Positions 31,002 to 41,505 of a stretch of DNA of 64,000 nucleotides are shown here, one piece after another. Each line of letters starts with the position of its first letter. Position 1 is the first letter of the stretch. The stretch lies in contig CM114275.1 of NCBI GenBank assembly GCA_050084515.1, forward strand, positions 15,066,001-15,130,000, read 5' to 3'. Made by a program: the position numbers and the translations under genes. Under the pieces are notes generated by a model. The model saw nothing but the letters and a program-made list of their open reading frames with translations. It was not told the origin of the DNA and did no database searches. The stretch comes from Blasia pusilla. Lineage: Eukaryota > Marchantiophyta > Marchantiopsida > Blasiales.

Positions 31002-31789
31002 TTACGAGGTAGTAGTGTGTTCCAGTTTATTCACCAGGCTTCGAAACCTTTGTGTGTATTCCCGGAGAGTTTCCTTCTTTTTTCGTTTTAGGTTGCGAAG
31101 ATTGGTAAGAAGCTTGTCCTCAAACTCCAGGTCGCAGAACTCATGTAGGAAGGACTCCAATACCCTTTTCCATGTTTCCGTGACGTCTGATCCGAGACCC
31201 TTGTACCACTAGCTTGCTTACTTCTTTAGCACGCCAGGAAAGACTCGCAACAAATCCTCCTCTGAGCCTTCCCCATTTTCCTTGGCGACATGGGTAAATT
31301 CAAGCACAAAGTTGTCCACATCATCTCGCCGTCGCCCAGCAAAGGTGGGGTACCTTAGCAGCGTCTTCCTAGTATTGGCCATGGGGAATGGTCTGCTGTT
31401 GGGTCCGGGGCTTGATGCTCGGGAGGGAGGAAGTAGCGGCTCCGCTCTAGTTGATTTGGTTGGCTCCGCGTCCCCTGACTCCTCAAAGGGGTCCCAGGTT
31501 GACTCTTCGTCCGACTGCGAATTGGCAGGGGACGTAGTGGAGAGTTTGTTCCTGTCTCTCTTCTTGCTCTGGGATTCATGCGAAGACCAAGACCGGGAGA
31601 CAGCCCAGGCGGTCTCCAAGCCAGGTGATCTTCTTGTTGCTTACTGTGTCAATCGGCTCGCTGATCTCACAAAAAGGACCAAGAGCCTTCCATGAGTCCC
31701 TTCTAGGATTCGAGAGCTTGCTTCCGCACCCACGGTCGCAACAAGGTAGGGGTCCATGGAGGGAAATTAAATGTTTGTACTTCCTAAGT
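31002..31789 (-). pseudogene. E1 gag capsid region
   Basis: MANTRKTLLRYPTFAGRRRD and DVDNFVLEFTHVAKENGEGS are gypsy capsid. A TAA at 31218-31220 interrupts right after RVFPGVLKK, and E2 has TGA at the equivalent codon (47979-47981). The upstream part is Ser/Pro-rich (EESTWDPFEESGDAEPTKST). 31576-31789 is a weakly coding junction. Confidence 0.65.
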
Positions 31790-32143
31790 CTACAGGAGTG
31801 TGCCAAGTGCTCTTAATCTTCCTGCCAGGTTTTCCTCCCATAAACAGAAGTACCGGGTCATCACCAAGTACAACTGACGTTCATGGGCGGAGCACCGTTC
31901 GGCGACTGGTTTATTGACAAGACTAATTAATTGTTCTATCTTTTCTAGCACCAATGCAGCAAATCGGTTGTTATCTTCTTTCATCCATTGTCTGAGGGGG
32001 ATAGCTAGAGATAGCAGATGGTCTTCAGTAAGAACTAGGTGGTTGGGTCTTCTAGGAGGCGAGGCTTCTTTCCCTGCTCCCGGAATCCCCATGTGTCTCT
32101 CTCCCTTTTCAGCAAAGAATATGATCTCCGGCAGTGGCGCCAA
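31790..32143 (-). CDS. E1 gag N-terminal segment
   Basis: Open frame that starts just inside the primer-binding site (MAPLPEIIFFAEKGERHMGI) and continues HLVLTEDHLLSLAIPLRQWM and DNRFAALVLEKIEQLISLVN. It matches the 118-residue frame at 48539-48895 of E2 almost residue for residue. It is the start of gag in this family, with no domain name. The methionine follows directly on the GGCGCC primer site, which leaves almost no leader. Confidence 0.6.
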   Translation of the reverse strand: MAPLPEIIFFAEKGERHMGIPGAGKEASPPRRPNHLVLTEDHLLSLAIPLRQWMKEDNNRFAALVLEKIEQLISLVNKPVAERCSAHERQLYLVMTRYFCLWEENLAGRLRALGTLL

Positions 32144-33326
32144 AAAGTTTCTTGCTATATGTAACGTACAAGAGTTTCTATTTTACAGTCGTTTTAATAA
32201 GTTCAATCCCCAAGAGGATCATTGTTTGATGAAAAGAGAGTTCGAAATTACAATTCTGTTTTAATAGTTGTGTTAAAACGTGTATGAGTTATATTCAATG
32301 TCTTATCAATATCTGCTGATCTTTCTTAGTACCAAAGGATTTTTTTCTCGATTCTCTCTAGTGGAATTGATAGCAGGTTCAAGTAGATTTTCCTCTCGAC
32401 ATTAAGAAACCTCACAGAGACCTCAACATGAAAGCTGGCTTCTCCTACTTTCGGAACTCAATCCGTCTCGGCAGGCTACTCTCTGTCAAACTACAACTTA
32501 GGTTGATTATTTCATTGATGAGAGAGGTTTGCCTGATTCACTCTTCACTCTGCAGACCCAAAGAGAATACTCAAACATAAGCATCGCACATCAGAATGAA
32601 TGAATGATTGCTTTACTACTCCATCAAGAATGAGAAAGCTTCAAAGTGTATACAAGCTCGAGAGGATACTACTCCCTTGCTCGGATCATTCCTACAACAT
32701 ATGGACTTCGTAAGAGAATGATGATTATGGCTTCTATCTTGCTTCTTAAATACTCGATGCAGTAGGAGTGATCCAAAGATTCGAAGCGTTCTTGATGAAG
32801 CTGGTGTCTCTTCAGCATTTGTAACTACCTAGATCTATGGTTCTCTTAGCTTTTCCTACGATCCCTGTGAATCCGCAGAACAAAACTGTCCTAACTATGT
32901 ATCTGATACAAAGGGTCGCGCCCTTTCCTAGTCTAACTGTTCTAACGGTGTGTCGCTTGAAATCATTGTCATTCTTAGTTTTGCTTCGGTGGACTTCTTG
33001 AGGACGAAGCGCTCCATTCTTTGTTCTTGTTTAAGGTGCTTCGTGCTTCGCGCTTCGTACAAGAGCGAAGCACTTCATAAAAAGGTTCTTAACAGTGCTT
33101 TGTTGTCTTTTCCAAGCTTTGCGTTGGGTCTTTAGACTTTGTTATTGCATTTCCCTCTCCTCTAAGGCAAATCCTTGATCTTCCATCTCTCTGCCTTGTC
33201 CCAGGAGCTTCGCGATTACTCCTTCTTCCCATAATAATATAAATAATCAAAATCATAATGTATATACAAGTCTTCTTTGAATAAAAAGATGTATTTCTTC
33301 AAAAGTACAAAATTGTGGATATCACA
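32142..33326 (-). repeat. E1 right LTR (5' LTR of the minus-strand element)
   Basis: Minus strand starts TGTGATATCCACAATTTTG at 33326 and ends AAACTTTTT beside the primer site GGCGCCACTGCC. It pairs as an inverted copy with 25355-26547 and as a homologue with 48896-50173 of E2. GCTTCG-type palindromes lie near 33035-33070. Confidence 0.88.
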
Positions 33327-34160
33327 GGCTGCTTGAGTGATAGGACCCTTTCCCTATGAGACCAACTTCTGAGGCATTATGGCAGGCTTCTTCACTTTTG
33401 GCTTGTTCCCCTTGTATTGTCAAACCAGTCGTAGGCTTCTTTTATTCTCTAAGACGTGCTGGATTTCCAACCTGTTGGATCTTCGTGGATGCAGGGTGGA
33501 ATGGAATCACTTCTCAAAATCTTTCCTTTGTTATGGTGAGCTTTCTTGCAAGGGGTGCAAGCCATCTAATTCCGACGGGTTGCAAGAGTTGCAACCTGTA
33601 AAATTCCAACGGATTGGGAGGGGTACAGCTTCTCGGTCTCTCAGATTTAGGATCTGAATGAAGGGACATCAGTTCCTCTTTACACCAGACAGCTAACAAT
33701 CTTTTGGTTCAATTATCATCTCCTGTGTTCACATTTCACAAAGTTGGTCTTTATTTGAACCTTTCATTGAGATGAGATTGCTACTTCTGGTCACATTATT
33801 TGCCAATGGTCCTCCAAAAAAAAAGCCCTAGGCACAGCTTATTATAGACTGAGACAGGCAATGTGAAAAAACTTAGGCTCACATGGAGAGTGATGGGAAA
33901 ATTTTTGTAGTGGTCTTATGATGTCTACTAGTTCTTTGCCCCCTGCAAAAAGGAGGTTTCTTTAGGCCCGAACGTGGACCACAACCTACTCTATTCTAAA
34001 GATTTCATGAATTTGACAGCAAACAAAAATTTCAAATATGTCAAAAAATTTTGAAGAGAGGAGGTAGATTTGGCCCTTTTTCTTTTAAGAGAGACTCTCC
34101 TCTCTTCCTCTCTTCCTCTCCTCTCTTCCTCTCTCCTGCCAGAATACCAGCCCCTTGTTA
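33327..34160 (+). other. Rest of unit b 3' module and its terminus
   Basis: Starts with the second GGCTG and continues homologous to 24596-24720 and, inverted, to 53155-53880. No intact frame. It ends in a long C/T tract and CTCTCCTGCCAGAATACCAG at about 34130-34155, the same terminus that begins unit c at 53155 in inverse orientation. I take this as the gene B side end of the A-B unit. Confidence 0.55.
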
Positions 34161-36049
34161 AACTAGAGTCTCCAAACGCCCATTAGCCTTCTAAAGACTA
34201 CATGTACCCATTCCAAAGCCAGTTCTTATATCTCTTTCGTGGCCTCCAAGTCTTCTAAGTCATTGGTGGTAGTATTGCAATCCTTTACTTTCTACCAACT
34301 CCACCAAATAACCTATCCTCTTTTTTAATTCCTTTATCTCCAAGACTGTCATATTTGGTTGTTGAATTTTGAGAATGTGTTGGGAATGAGGATGAGAGTC
34401 TTGGACTAGAATCCATAGTCGGAGTGTATTTTGAACAGCTTTGATTGGTTCTATAGTGATAAAATCCCATTTAATGGATCTGCAGTGATAAGATACCCTC
34501 TTGAGTCCTACCTCATAAACACTGGCTTATACAAAGAGAGATTTAAGCATGTCTATAGTGGTCTCCACTGTTCCATCTTCACATTCTTATTTGAAAAATG
34601 ATGTTAGTTTTTGCCCCAACCTGGTCCACTTATTTACTCTCTTTAAAACATTGATTGCATTTGAAGTATAGGAGAATATTAAAAAATAGTGGAAAGGTTT
34701 GAAGAGAGATTAAGGATTAAGGATTTTTTAGAAAAGAGACTTTACTCTCTTCTCTTCCTCTCTCCTGGCAGAATACTAGCCCCCACCTATGGACGTAGTC
34801 CAACGTCTAACTGTAGTTTTTCAACTGACCGTTGTCCTCATGACCCTCGCGAGACCGTAGTCAAGTCATTACCGCTATTCAGAAAACTGCCTTCCTTTTG
34901 CTTCGCGATGGCTCTATGGTGATAATTGCCAACCGTAGATGACCATCAAGAAATGGACAGTGACAGACACAAAGCTCTTATTGTCCCTCATTTGCGACCT
35001 TGAATTGATCGCCACATCATCGAGCTTCATGGATCGACCAACTACGAGCACTATTCGATGATAACGGATGACCTTTTGATTGATTGGGTCTAAATTTTCT
35101 TTCCACTTTTGATATGCATAGTGTTTGGTAGTGGCTCGATGACGATCGACTACCGTGCACTGACGCTCATAGCCGCAACGCGTCATGCCGCTCGTGGCCA
35201 TACCGCATTGTCTCAATTGCGGACCTGCACCAACACTAATGAGTAAAGCATGTATTGTTGATGGAGGAGGGGTTGCCGCTACGTGCCGCATCCCATTATT
35301 GAGTGTTGTGTCGTGTGTAGTCGTTCCGTGCCATTGTACTCGCACTGCACATCAATGAGGTTTGAGCATCATCAATAGCAAAGGAGAACAATTTTTTGAT
35401 TAAAGGAGTGTAACTTCATGATCGAGTTGGGGTTAAGTTTGCAATTGCTGAGTAGCAACATTGACATTGTTCAGGTTATCCATTCTGCTTTTTTCCCTAC
35501 ACGTGTTAGGGAATTTATGGGTATTGGGTAGTTATTTGGGATATTGGGTTTGGTGCGGATGCTGAGAGCAATGTTGATGTATGTGGTTAGGGGATATAGA
35601 CCTCTGTGGGATTTCTAGAGTTATGGGTATGTTCTGTTGATGAGATGATCGGACAAGATCCAATTTTGCTGCACCACGTCGTTGATTGCCGCACATAACA
35701 TGTCTCAATGAGAGGGAGTATAGATTGAGTGCCGCATCTTTAGACTGAGTGATTGAGGGATTACTTGCGTGATCAAGAGTGATCATGTAAGAGGGGAACA
35801 AGGTTTATCATGACGTCCTTTCGTGACTTTGAGAGGCAAGGTGGTGGACCTGAGAGTAGCTCTAGAGGTTTTATCTGGAGTGGCATGAGGTTTTGAGGGT
35901 CTCCACATGAGAGACCGCCTCGAACTCCTTCTATCTCATCATCAAACAAGGGAGAGAGCCTAGAGGAGATTGTTAGTGCATCGCCGCACAAAGTGAGTGG
36001 TCCTACTAGTTGGGTATAAAAGATGGACGACGGCGGTAGAGGATTGCAC
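34161..36049. other. Spacer, no supported gene
   Basis: Contains another C/T-rich terminus near 34740-34790 (CTCTCCTGGCAGAATACTAG), suggesting a second, decayed member of the terminus family. The stretch 34914-35345 is open on the minus strand but low in conserved features, and I do not call it a gene. Sequence from about 35350 may be leader of the gag relic that follows. Confidence 0.45.
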
Positions 36050-36262
36050 AATTTTTGGGAGCTATGGGTACTTTAGAGTTGTACGACTTCATTGCAAAGT
36101 TTAGGAGTTGGTGCAATTCGCACACGGCTAGGAACTCTAGAGAGTTCAACCTATTTGTAGCATGGATCAAAATGTTTCGTCATCTATAGGGGACATCCAT
36201 GGATAATTACCTTAAGTTTTTTGAGAGATATGCACTTGAGATTGAAGCCTAGAGACTCAACT
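36050..36262 (+). pseudogene. Gag relic of a G1/G2-family gypsy element
   Basis: GAMGTLELYDFIAKFRSWCN and FNLFVAWIKMFRHL match gag of G2 (GAVGTIELEDFMHEFDTWCD; FVAWKGLFQHL). TAG codons stand where G2 has Gln (HLQG) and Trp (EAWR). It is cut at 36262 by the start of E3. Confidence 0.7.
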
Positions 36263-37090
36263 TGTCGCAACCCTCATAACCAAACAAACACCAAACAGAT
36301 GCCAAGCGAAACATCAGAACTTTAATGTGCTCACGCTACAATGATTGCCCTTTGGAGAGGTCTCTTGGAAAAGTCCAAGAGACAAAATGGGCAATAGAGT
36401 TTGTGCGTTTCATGCATTTATGGTCGCGATCAAGAAACGTGGTCCAAACGTGAACCAAGACTTGACATGAGTCGAGTCTAGGAAGGTTGGTTGCCAAAGA
36501 GGTGAGAACCAGTTTTGGAACACGATTAGCATTTGGGGATTCTGACTATGTTTCATACCATAATTTTTAATCCTTAGATGCATTTAGGACAAGTAAGGTG
36601 GAATTGGAAAGCTTATGCCGATATGATTACAATGCAATAAAGATCTGAGAAAATGCTTAAGCAAAGCTTGGGCTATTGGCCGTAAACAATTTTAAGAGGA
36701 GTTTGGTTGAAGGCCAAATTGAGGGGCCTGACTGTCTTTCCTTACAGCTAGGGGAAGGGCGAGGATCCCCATAAGTACTAGTAAGGGGGAGTGTCTCCAA
36801 GGATTCTTGGAACTCAAACCCTACTTAGGGCGCCAAACAATGTCTGAAGGGCACGGGATGGAATGAGAGTTTGGTGTTGGAACTCAAAACCCAATCTGAT
36901 CCAAGGGAGTAGATTTCGTAAGCCACACTTGGATTCCAACCTGCGATTCATTTTTGTGACTTGCAATTAGGGACGTATTGGATGTCCATTGGAAAGTTGG
37001 AACCGCCAAGCGTGCAAACGCTATTTGAAGTTCTTGAACCGACCATAAAGTCTGTCCCAAGTCTTGAAAGACTTGTCTGTGTTGTAAACC
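36263..37090 (+). repeat. E3 5' LTR
   Basis: About 0.8 kb, directly repeated at 52233-53037. Shared blocks include AGGTCTCTTGGAAAAGTCC, GTTGGTTGCCAAAGAGGTG and AGATTTCGTAAGCCACACTT. The right border is approximate because similarity fades after GTCCCAAGTCTTGA. No convincing primer-binding site was seen directly downstream. Confidence 0.75.
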
Positions 37091-37639
37091 GCGAAACTAG
37101 GAAGGTTGAGCTTGATGACTGGCCAAGTCAAGAACTAATAAAGTTAGAATGCTGATTGACCCACACCCGACTAACGTGAGTGCGTGTTTGGGTGTAGATC
37201 AGGATTGAGAGCATATCCTATTGAATGCACGCTTCCTCAACATTCAAGATTTACTTTCAAGGAGAGTAGGCGCACGACATGTGGTATCCAAGCTTATCCT
37301 TGGTGAGCGTGAACTTGGGGTCGTGGAAGATCTAGAAGTTTGAGAAGAACTCAAGGTAGCGAGAAGACCGTGACGCTCAAGGAGGAATGCAAGAGACGAG
37401 GAGAAGATATGAAAAGGCGAGGACTCGTAAATGGAAACCAAAGGCAAAGAACCAAGGAAGTTGCGAGTCAAACAAAAAAAATCCGAGAGATGGACCAATG
37501 ACTAACCGCAAGCCAGAGGAGGAGATAGAGACTCTCAAAGTGCCGAGTCCTTGACATGAGGATGTCCCAGACGCAAATCTTTCCGCAAGGCCTTCGGCTC
37601 CAAACTCCAAAATCCAAACTCTGGAATTCTATATCCAGA
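37091..37639 (+). other. E3 leader
   Basis: Sequence between the 5' LTR and readable gag. It contains purine-rich stretches (GAAGAAGAG-like) and no domain. It may include the degraded first part of gag. Confidence 0.4.
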
Positions 37640-38526
37640 TGATGGACTTCATGAAATTGATGATTGAGCAGATGACCCAAGAGAACAAGAAAATTGTTGA
37701 GCTTGAGTCAAACAGAGCTTCTAGTTTTGACAAGAAGCTTTGTAAGAATAATTTTCCGACACCATTCACTTGAATGAGGCGGTCTTGGAAAGTGAACGAG
37801 TTCTTCACAGAGATGGAACTTTACTTCAAGGCGCAAAGGGAAGAAGAGTAGGACAAAGTGATTGTAGTGATCACATTCCTAAGGGATCACACACTCAAGT
37901 GGTGGAAGGCTCATGGCAAAGAAAATCTAGGCTGTGGAATCGCTTTGAGTTGGGAAGAGTTCAAGGTGTTGATTGATGACCGATTCACTCCGGAGTACCA
38001 AGATTTTCGCGATGGCGTGGAGTTTGTACAGTTCCGAAAAAGTGGGTCCCTTAGGGCTTACATGCAAGAGTCCAGTGCAAGAATGAACTTGATCCCAAAA
38101 CTGGATAAGTTTGCAAAGAAGGTGATCTTCTTAAGTGGAATCAAGCCCAACACCGAAAAGTCCCTCATCTGTATGCTTGAGCTACCGAAGACGTGCGCGA
38201 AGCTTTTGAAGCTAGCAAAACAGATAGGGGACGATGAAGTCCAAGGCCAAAGACCCTTCAAGCTGAAAAGTTTTTCAAAGTTACCAAAAAACAAAGGGGC
38301 ATCCAAGAGGGTTTGGAGTGGGGGTGAGCGTGACCACAGAGGGTCTCTTACCCCAAAAACCAAACGAGTGGAACTCAACGCAAAGCCAAGAGGGCCGTTG
38401 TACCCAAAGTTAGCAAACGCCAAAGTGATTTGCTACAATCGTGGTGAACCCATGCATATGGCTAAGGAATGTGCAAGGCCCAAGATTAGTAAAAAAAGTA
38501 TGATTGCATTTGTTGCTAAGCACTGA
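37640..38526 (+). pseudogene. E3 gag
   Basis: Capsid blocks VIVVITFLRDHTLKWWKAHG, WEEFKVLIDDRFTPEYQDF and SLRAYMQESSARMNLIPKLD are typical of retrotransposon gag. A TAG at 37849-37851 replaces a Gln-like codon (EEE-stop-DKV). The nucleocapsid knuckle reads CYNRGEPMHMAKEC, where the second Cys is Arg, one base from Cys, so the zinc site is broken. Confidence 0.85.
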
Positions 38527-39070
38527 TTGGTGGAAGGTCTAGACGCATCTCTCAAAGTCTCCAAGAGAACGCCCAATTTTGGTTACCTAGGATCCAAGAT
38601 TGCTGATCGAGATGTGATGTTGTTCATTGATACAGGTGCTTCAGACTCCTTCTTGAGCCCGAGAATTGTGAAGGCATTGGGGATGTCAACCACTAAGGTG
38701 GACAAACCCATTACAATAGGTTTTGCGGGAGGCTAGTCCCACCAGACCTCAGAGTTGGTTTTAGGACTAGTTGTGGCATGTGGAGTATTTGAGTTGAAGG
38801 AGAATTTCATGATTTGCGACATGGAAGGAATCGATAGAGTCTTGGGGAACACGTCTTGGATGCGTACGAGGTGGAATTCAGGAGAAAACCTTTGAGGTTG
38901 AGCGTCTTGGTAAAAGACAAGTGGATGCACGTTAGGTTGGTTCATGAGTTTCCCAAGAAGCCAGAGTTGGTGAACGCCATCATGGGGATGAGTTTGACTG
39001 AGTTAGAGGAAGGATTTCTCTGCTTGATGAGACAAGTAAAGGATGATGCAAGTGCCAGATGCAGAGATTA
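38527..39070 (+). pseudogene. E3 protease
   Basis: RDVMLFIDTGASDSFLSPRI carries the D-T-G-A active site of a retropepsin, and a stop follows at 38734-38736. The later part (38856-39071), with MGMSLTELEEGFLCLMRQVK, leads into pol. The separation by stops is secondary decay. Confidence 0.8.
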
Positions 39071-39793
39071 GGACTCAGTTTCTAGGGAAATCCCTGAAAC
39101 ACTCAAGAGAGTCGTGAGAGAATTTGGTGATGTCTCGATGAAGGAGCTTCTGGCTGAGTTGCCACCACATAGGGCGGTTGATCATCGGATAGAGATGATG
39201 CCCAGATCTTAACCACCTTCAAAGGCGCCATACAGGTTGAATAAGGAGGAACTTGCATAGTTGAAGAAACAGTTGGGTGAACTCCTAGAAAGGGACTACA
39301 TCCAAACTACCAAGTCACCTTATGGAGCGCCCTTCTCTTTGTGAAGAAGAAGGATGGAAAGTTGAGACTCTATGTTGATTACCGCACGCTGAATAAAGTG
39401 ATGGTAAGGAAAAACTATCCTCTTTCAAGGATGGATGACCTCTTTGATCGATTGTCAGGTGCCAAGTATTTTGGCTGGATTGACCTCAAATCAGGATATT
39501 ATCAGATTTGGATTGTCGAAGCGGATGGGGAGAAGATTGCATATAGGATGAAGTATGGTTTATTCAAGTTTGTGGTGATGCCCTTTGGTCTATGTAATAC
39601 GCCTCTGACGTTCACCACTTTGATGAACACCATCTTTCATAAGGAGACGGATGAGTATGTGATCATCTACATAGATGACATACTGATCTATTCGAAGTCA
39701 CTAGAGGAGCACACTCAACATTTGAAGACAATGTTTGAGAAACTCAAGGTGAACAAGTTGTATGCGAATGCATACAAGAGTGAGTTCGTTTGA
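39071..39793 (+). pseudogene. E3 reverse transcriptase
   Basis: ELPPHRAVDHRIEMMP and APYRLNKEELA are the usual chromovirus lead-in; a CAG to TAG change at 39258-39260 breaks it. A 150-residue open frame follows with KDGKLRLYVDYRTLNKVMVR, WIDLKSGYYQIWI (first Asp), MPFGLCNTPLTFTTLMN and IIYIDDILIYSKS (catalytic YIDD). Catalytic residues are intact although the frame is not. Confidence 0.88.
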
Positions 39794-40580
39794 TCAAGAT
39801 CAAGTTCTTGGGGCATGTGGTTAGTGCAGATGGAGTGCGTCTAGACATGGAGAAGATAAGCGTGATTTCCGAATGGGAATCATTTGCCACTGTGAAAGGG
39901 GATGAGAAGGTTCATTGGAGCGGTCCAGGTTTACCAGACATATGTGAAGAACTTTTCAGGAATAGTGAAACCTCTCACAGATATGACAGCCAAGTTTTCC
40001 AACAGAGTATGGACCCACGAGATGGATGAGGTGCTCAACCGAGTCAAGGATATCCTCTTGCATGAACTAGTTCTAAAGCTGTCGGAGTTCGACCAACCAT
40101 TTGAGATGCACATTGATGCTAGTGATTTTGCGATTGCATGAATGTTGGTGCAAAAAGGGAGACATGTAGCATACAAGAGCAAGAAGCTTGGTGACACCGT
40201 AAGTAGATGGCCCACTCATGACAAAGATTTCTTCATGGTGGTTCATTGTTTGAGGAAGTGGCGTCACTATGTGGGACTTCACAAGACTCAAGAATTCACC
40301 GATAACATTGCGCTCAAGTATTTTGAGACCCAGGATCGTATGACACTGAAGCAACTCCGATGGCATGATATCTTGGCATTGATGAATGTGGAGTTAATCC
40401 ACAAGCCACAGAAAGATAATGTCATTCCACATGCATTAAGTTGCAGGGATGAGCATATGCCATCCATGACACAAGTCTTGAGAGCAATGTTCCCTAAAGA
40501 AACAAACCTAGAAAGAAGGATTCGTGAAAGATGCGCAAGCGAGTGAGTATCTAAGGAAGTTGAAGCGGGGCAAGAAGATG
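39794..40580 (+). pseudogene. E3 RNase H and start of integrase, interrupted by E2
   Basis: FLGHVVSADGVRLDMEKI is RT thumb, shifted. RNase H follows with FEMHIDASDFAI (Asp), THDKDFFMVVHCLRKWRHY (Asp where Glu is normal) and FTDNIALKYF (Asp). The linker VELIHKPQKDNVIPHALSC comes next. The frame then reads ASEYLRKLKRGKKM and stops at the E2 insertion point (AGATG at 40576-40580). Confidence 0.78.
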
Positions 40581-40713
40581 TGTAATGATTCACTTTAATC
40601 TTACTCATTCTTCTCCATAATAATATATAATAATCAAAATCATAGTGTATATACAAGTCTTTGTTGAATAAAAAGATGTATTTCTTCAAAAGTACAAAAT
40701 TTTGGGTATCACA
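40581..40713 (-). repeat. E2 3' LTR, only the first 133 bp
   Basis: Minus strand starts TGTGATACCCAAAATTTTG at 40713, directly after the polypurine tract (TTTGAGGGAGGGGGTA). It matches the start of the 5' LTR (50173 downward) for about 127 bp, then ends GAATCATTACA at the target duplication. The missing approximately 1.1 kb includes R/U5. Confidence 0.82.
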
Positions 40714-40888
40714 TACCCCCTCCCTCAAATGTGAGCCGCCCCGGCAAACACTTCAAGATGTTTCTTCCAATTCCATAAAAGTATCATCTAAACTATCAAA
40801 CTGAGGTGTAGGCACAAAACGACCATGAATAGTGGAAGGTTTGTTAATAATGTTGGGGGTGTGATTTTGCATTCTCTCTCGCCATTTG

Positions 40889-41505
40889 TTAACAACTAGC
40901 AAACTTCCTAATACTTTGTTCTAGACTTAGACATGGGATGGAGTAAAGTGGGAGTTCTTCAAGAGTAATCGAGAGGTTGGGAACAACTACCGGGAGAGAC
41001 TTTGTATGGTTGCCAAATTGGTGCTTCCAATGTTTGTTGACATAGGCGATCTCCTCGCTCATCTGATGATCAAAATTCTTGCCTCTTTGTCGACTAACTC
41101 CTTGACATCTTCTGGGTCTAACTGCACTTTGTTGGGCAGCTTCTGTTCTGCCTCCAAGAGAGCGATCCAACCTGTAGCCTCCGACCATTGTGCCACTAAT
41201 TCTTTGTTTGTTTCTTGATGTTCTTGAAGCAACTTCGAAGACTGAGCATGTTGTGTGGCCAATTTCTTGAATTCGTGGTTGATATGATGTACTTGGTGTC
41301 GGTATTGTTGAATCAGTTACGAAGCTTCCTTGACCTGCGAAGCTAACTGATCAGCCCCACACTCCATGTTAATTGCCAAGCTTTCCCATTGGCGTGCATC
41401 CCGTGCTTTGTACTGACTATGGACCAAGTCGCTTTGAACTTTGCAAAGCGTCGTCTTAGTGTCTTCTAGTTCTTGATCCTGCAGCTGAAGATTTGTTTCC
41501 GCCAC
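40889..41505 (-). pseudogene. E2 ORF3, coiled-coil C-terminal part
   Basis: LQLQDQELEDTKTTLCKVQS, HAQSSKLLQEHQETNKELVA and QWSEATGWIALLEAEQKLPN form heptad-like helices as in E1 26762-27520. One stop and a frameshift (near 41060-41100 and 41320) separate it from the rest. The end SITLEELPLYSIPCL lies close to the polypurine tract. Confidence 0.62.

Larger units (their letters stand above)
25355..33326 (-). mobile_element. LTR retroelement E1 with inverted LTRs, internally deleted
   Basis: Inserted in the 3' module of unit b with a perfect 5-bp duplication GGCTG (25350-25354 and 33327-33331). The unoccupied paralogous site at about 24586-24600 has a single GGCTG. The internal region is all on the minus strand: primer-binding site GGCGCCACTGCCGG near 32123-32142, gag, the integrase C-terminal tail and ORF3. 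Protease, RT, RNase H and most of integrase are missing compared with E2, with a sharp junction near 29700. The left LTR is in + orientation and the right LTR in - orientation, so the element looks like a transposon with 1.2-kb inverted ends. Confidence 0.85.

Noticed and set aside
25355-33326. E1 read as a DNA transposon with 1.2-kb terminal inverted repeats
   Set aside because: The inverted ends are LTRs homologous to E2, and the interior has a retroviral primer site, gag, integrase tail and polypurine tract.
34914-35345. 143-codon open frame on the minus strand as a gene
   Set aside because: No motif, no homologue in the window, and the composition looks like spacer or leader DNA.
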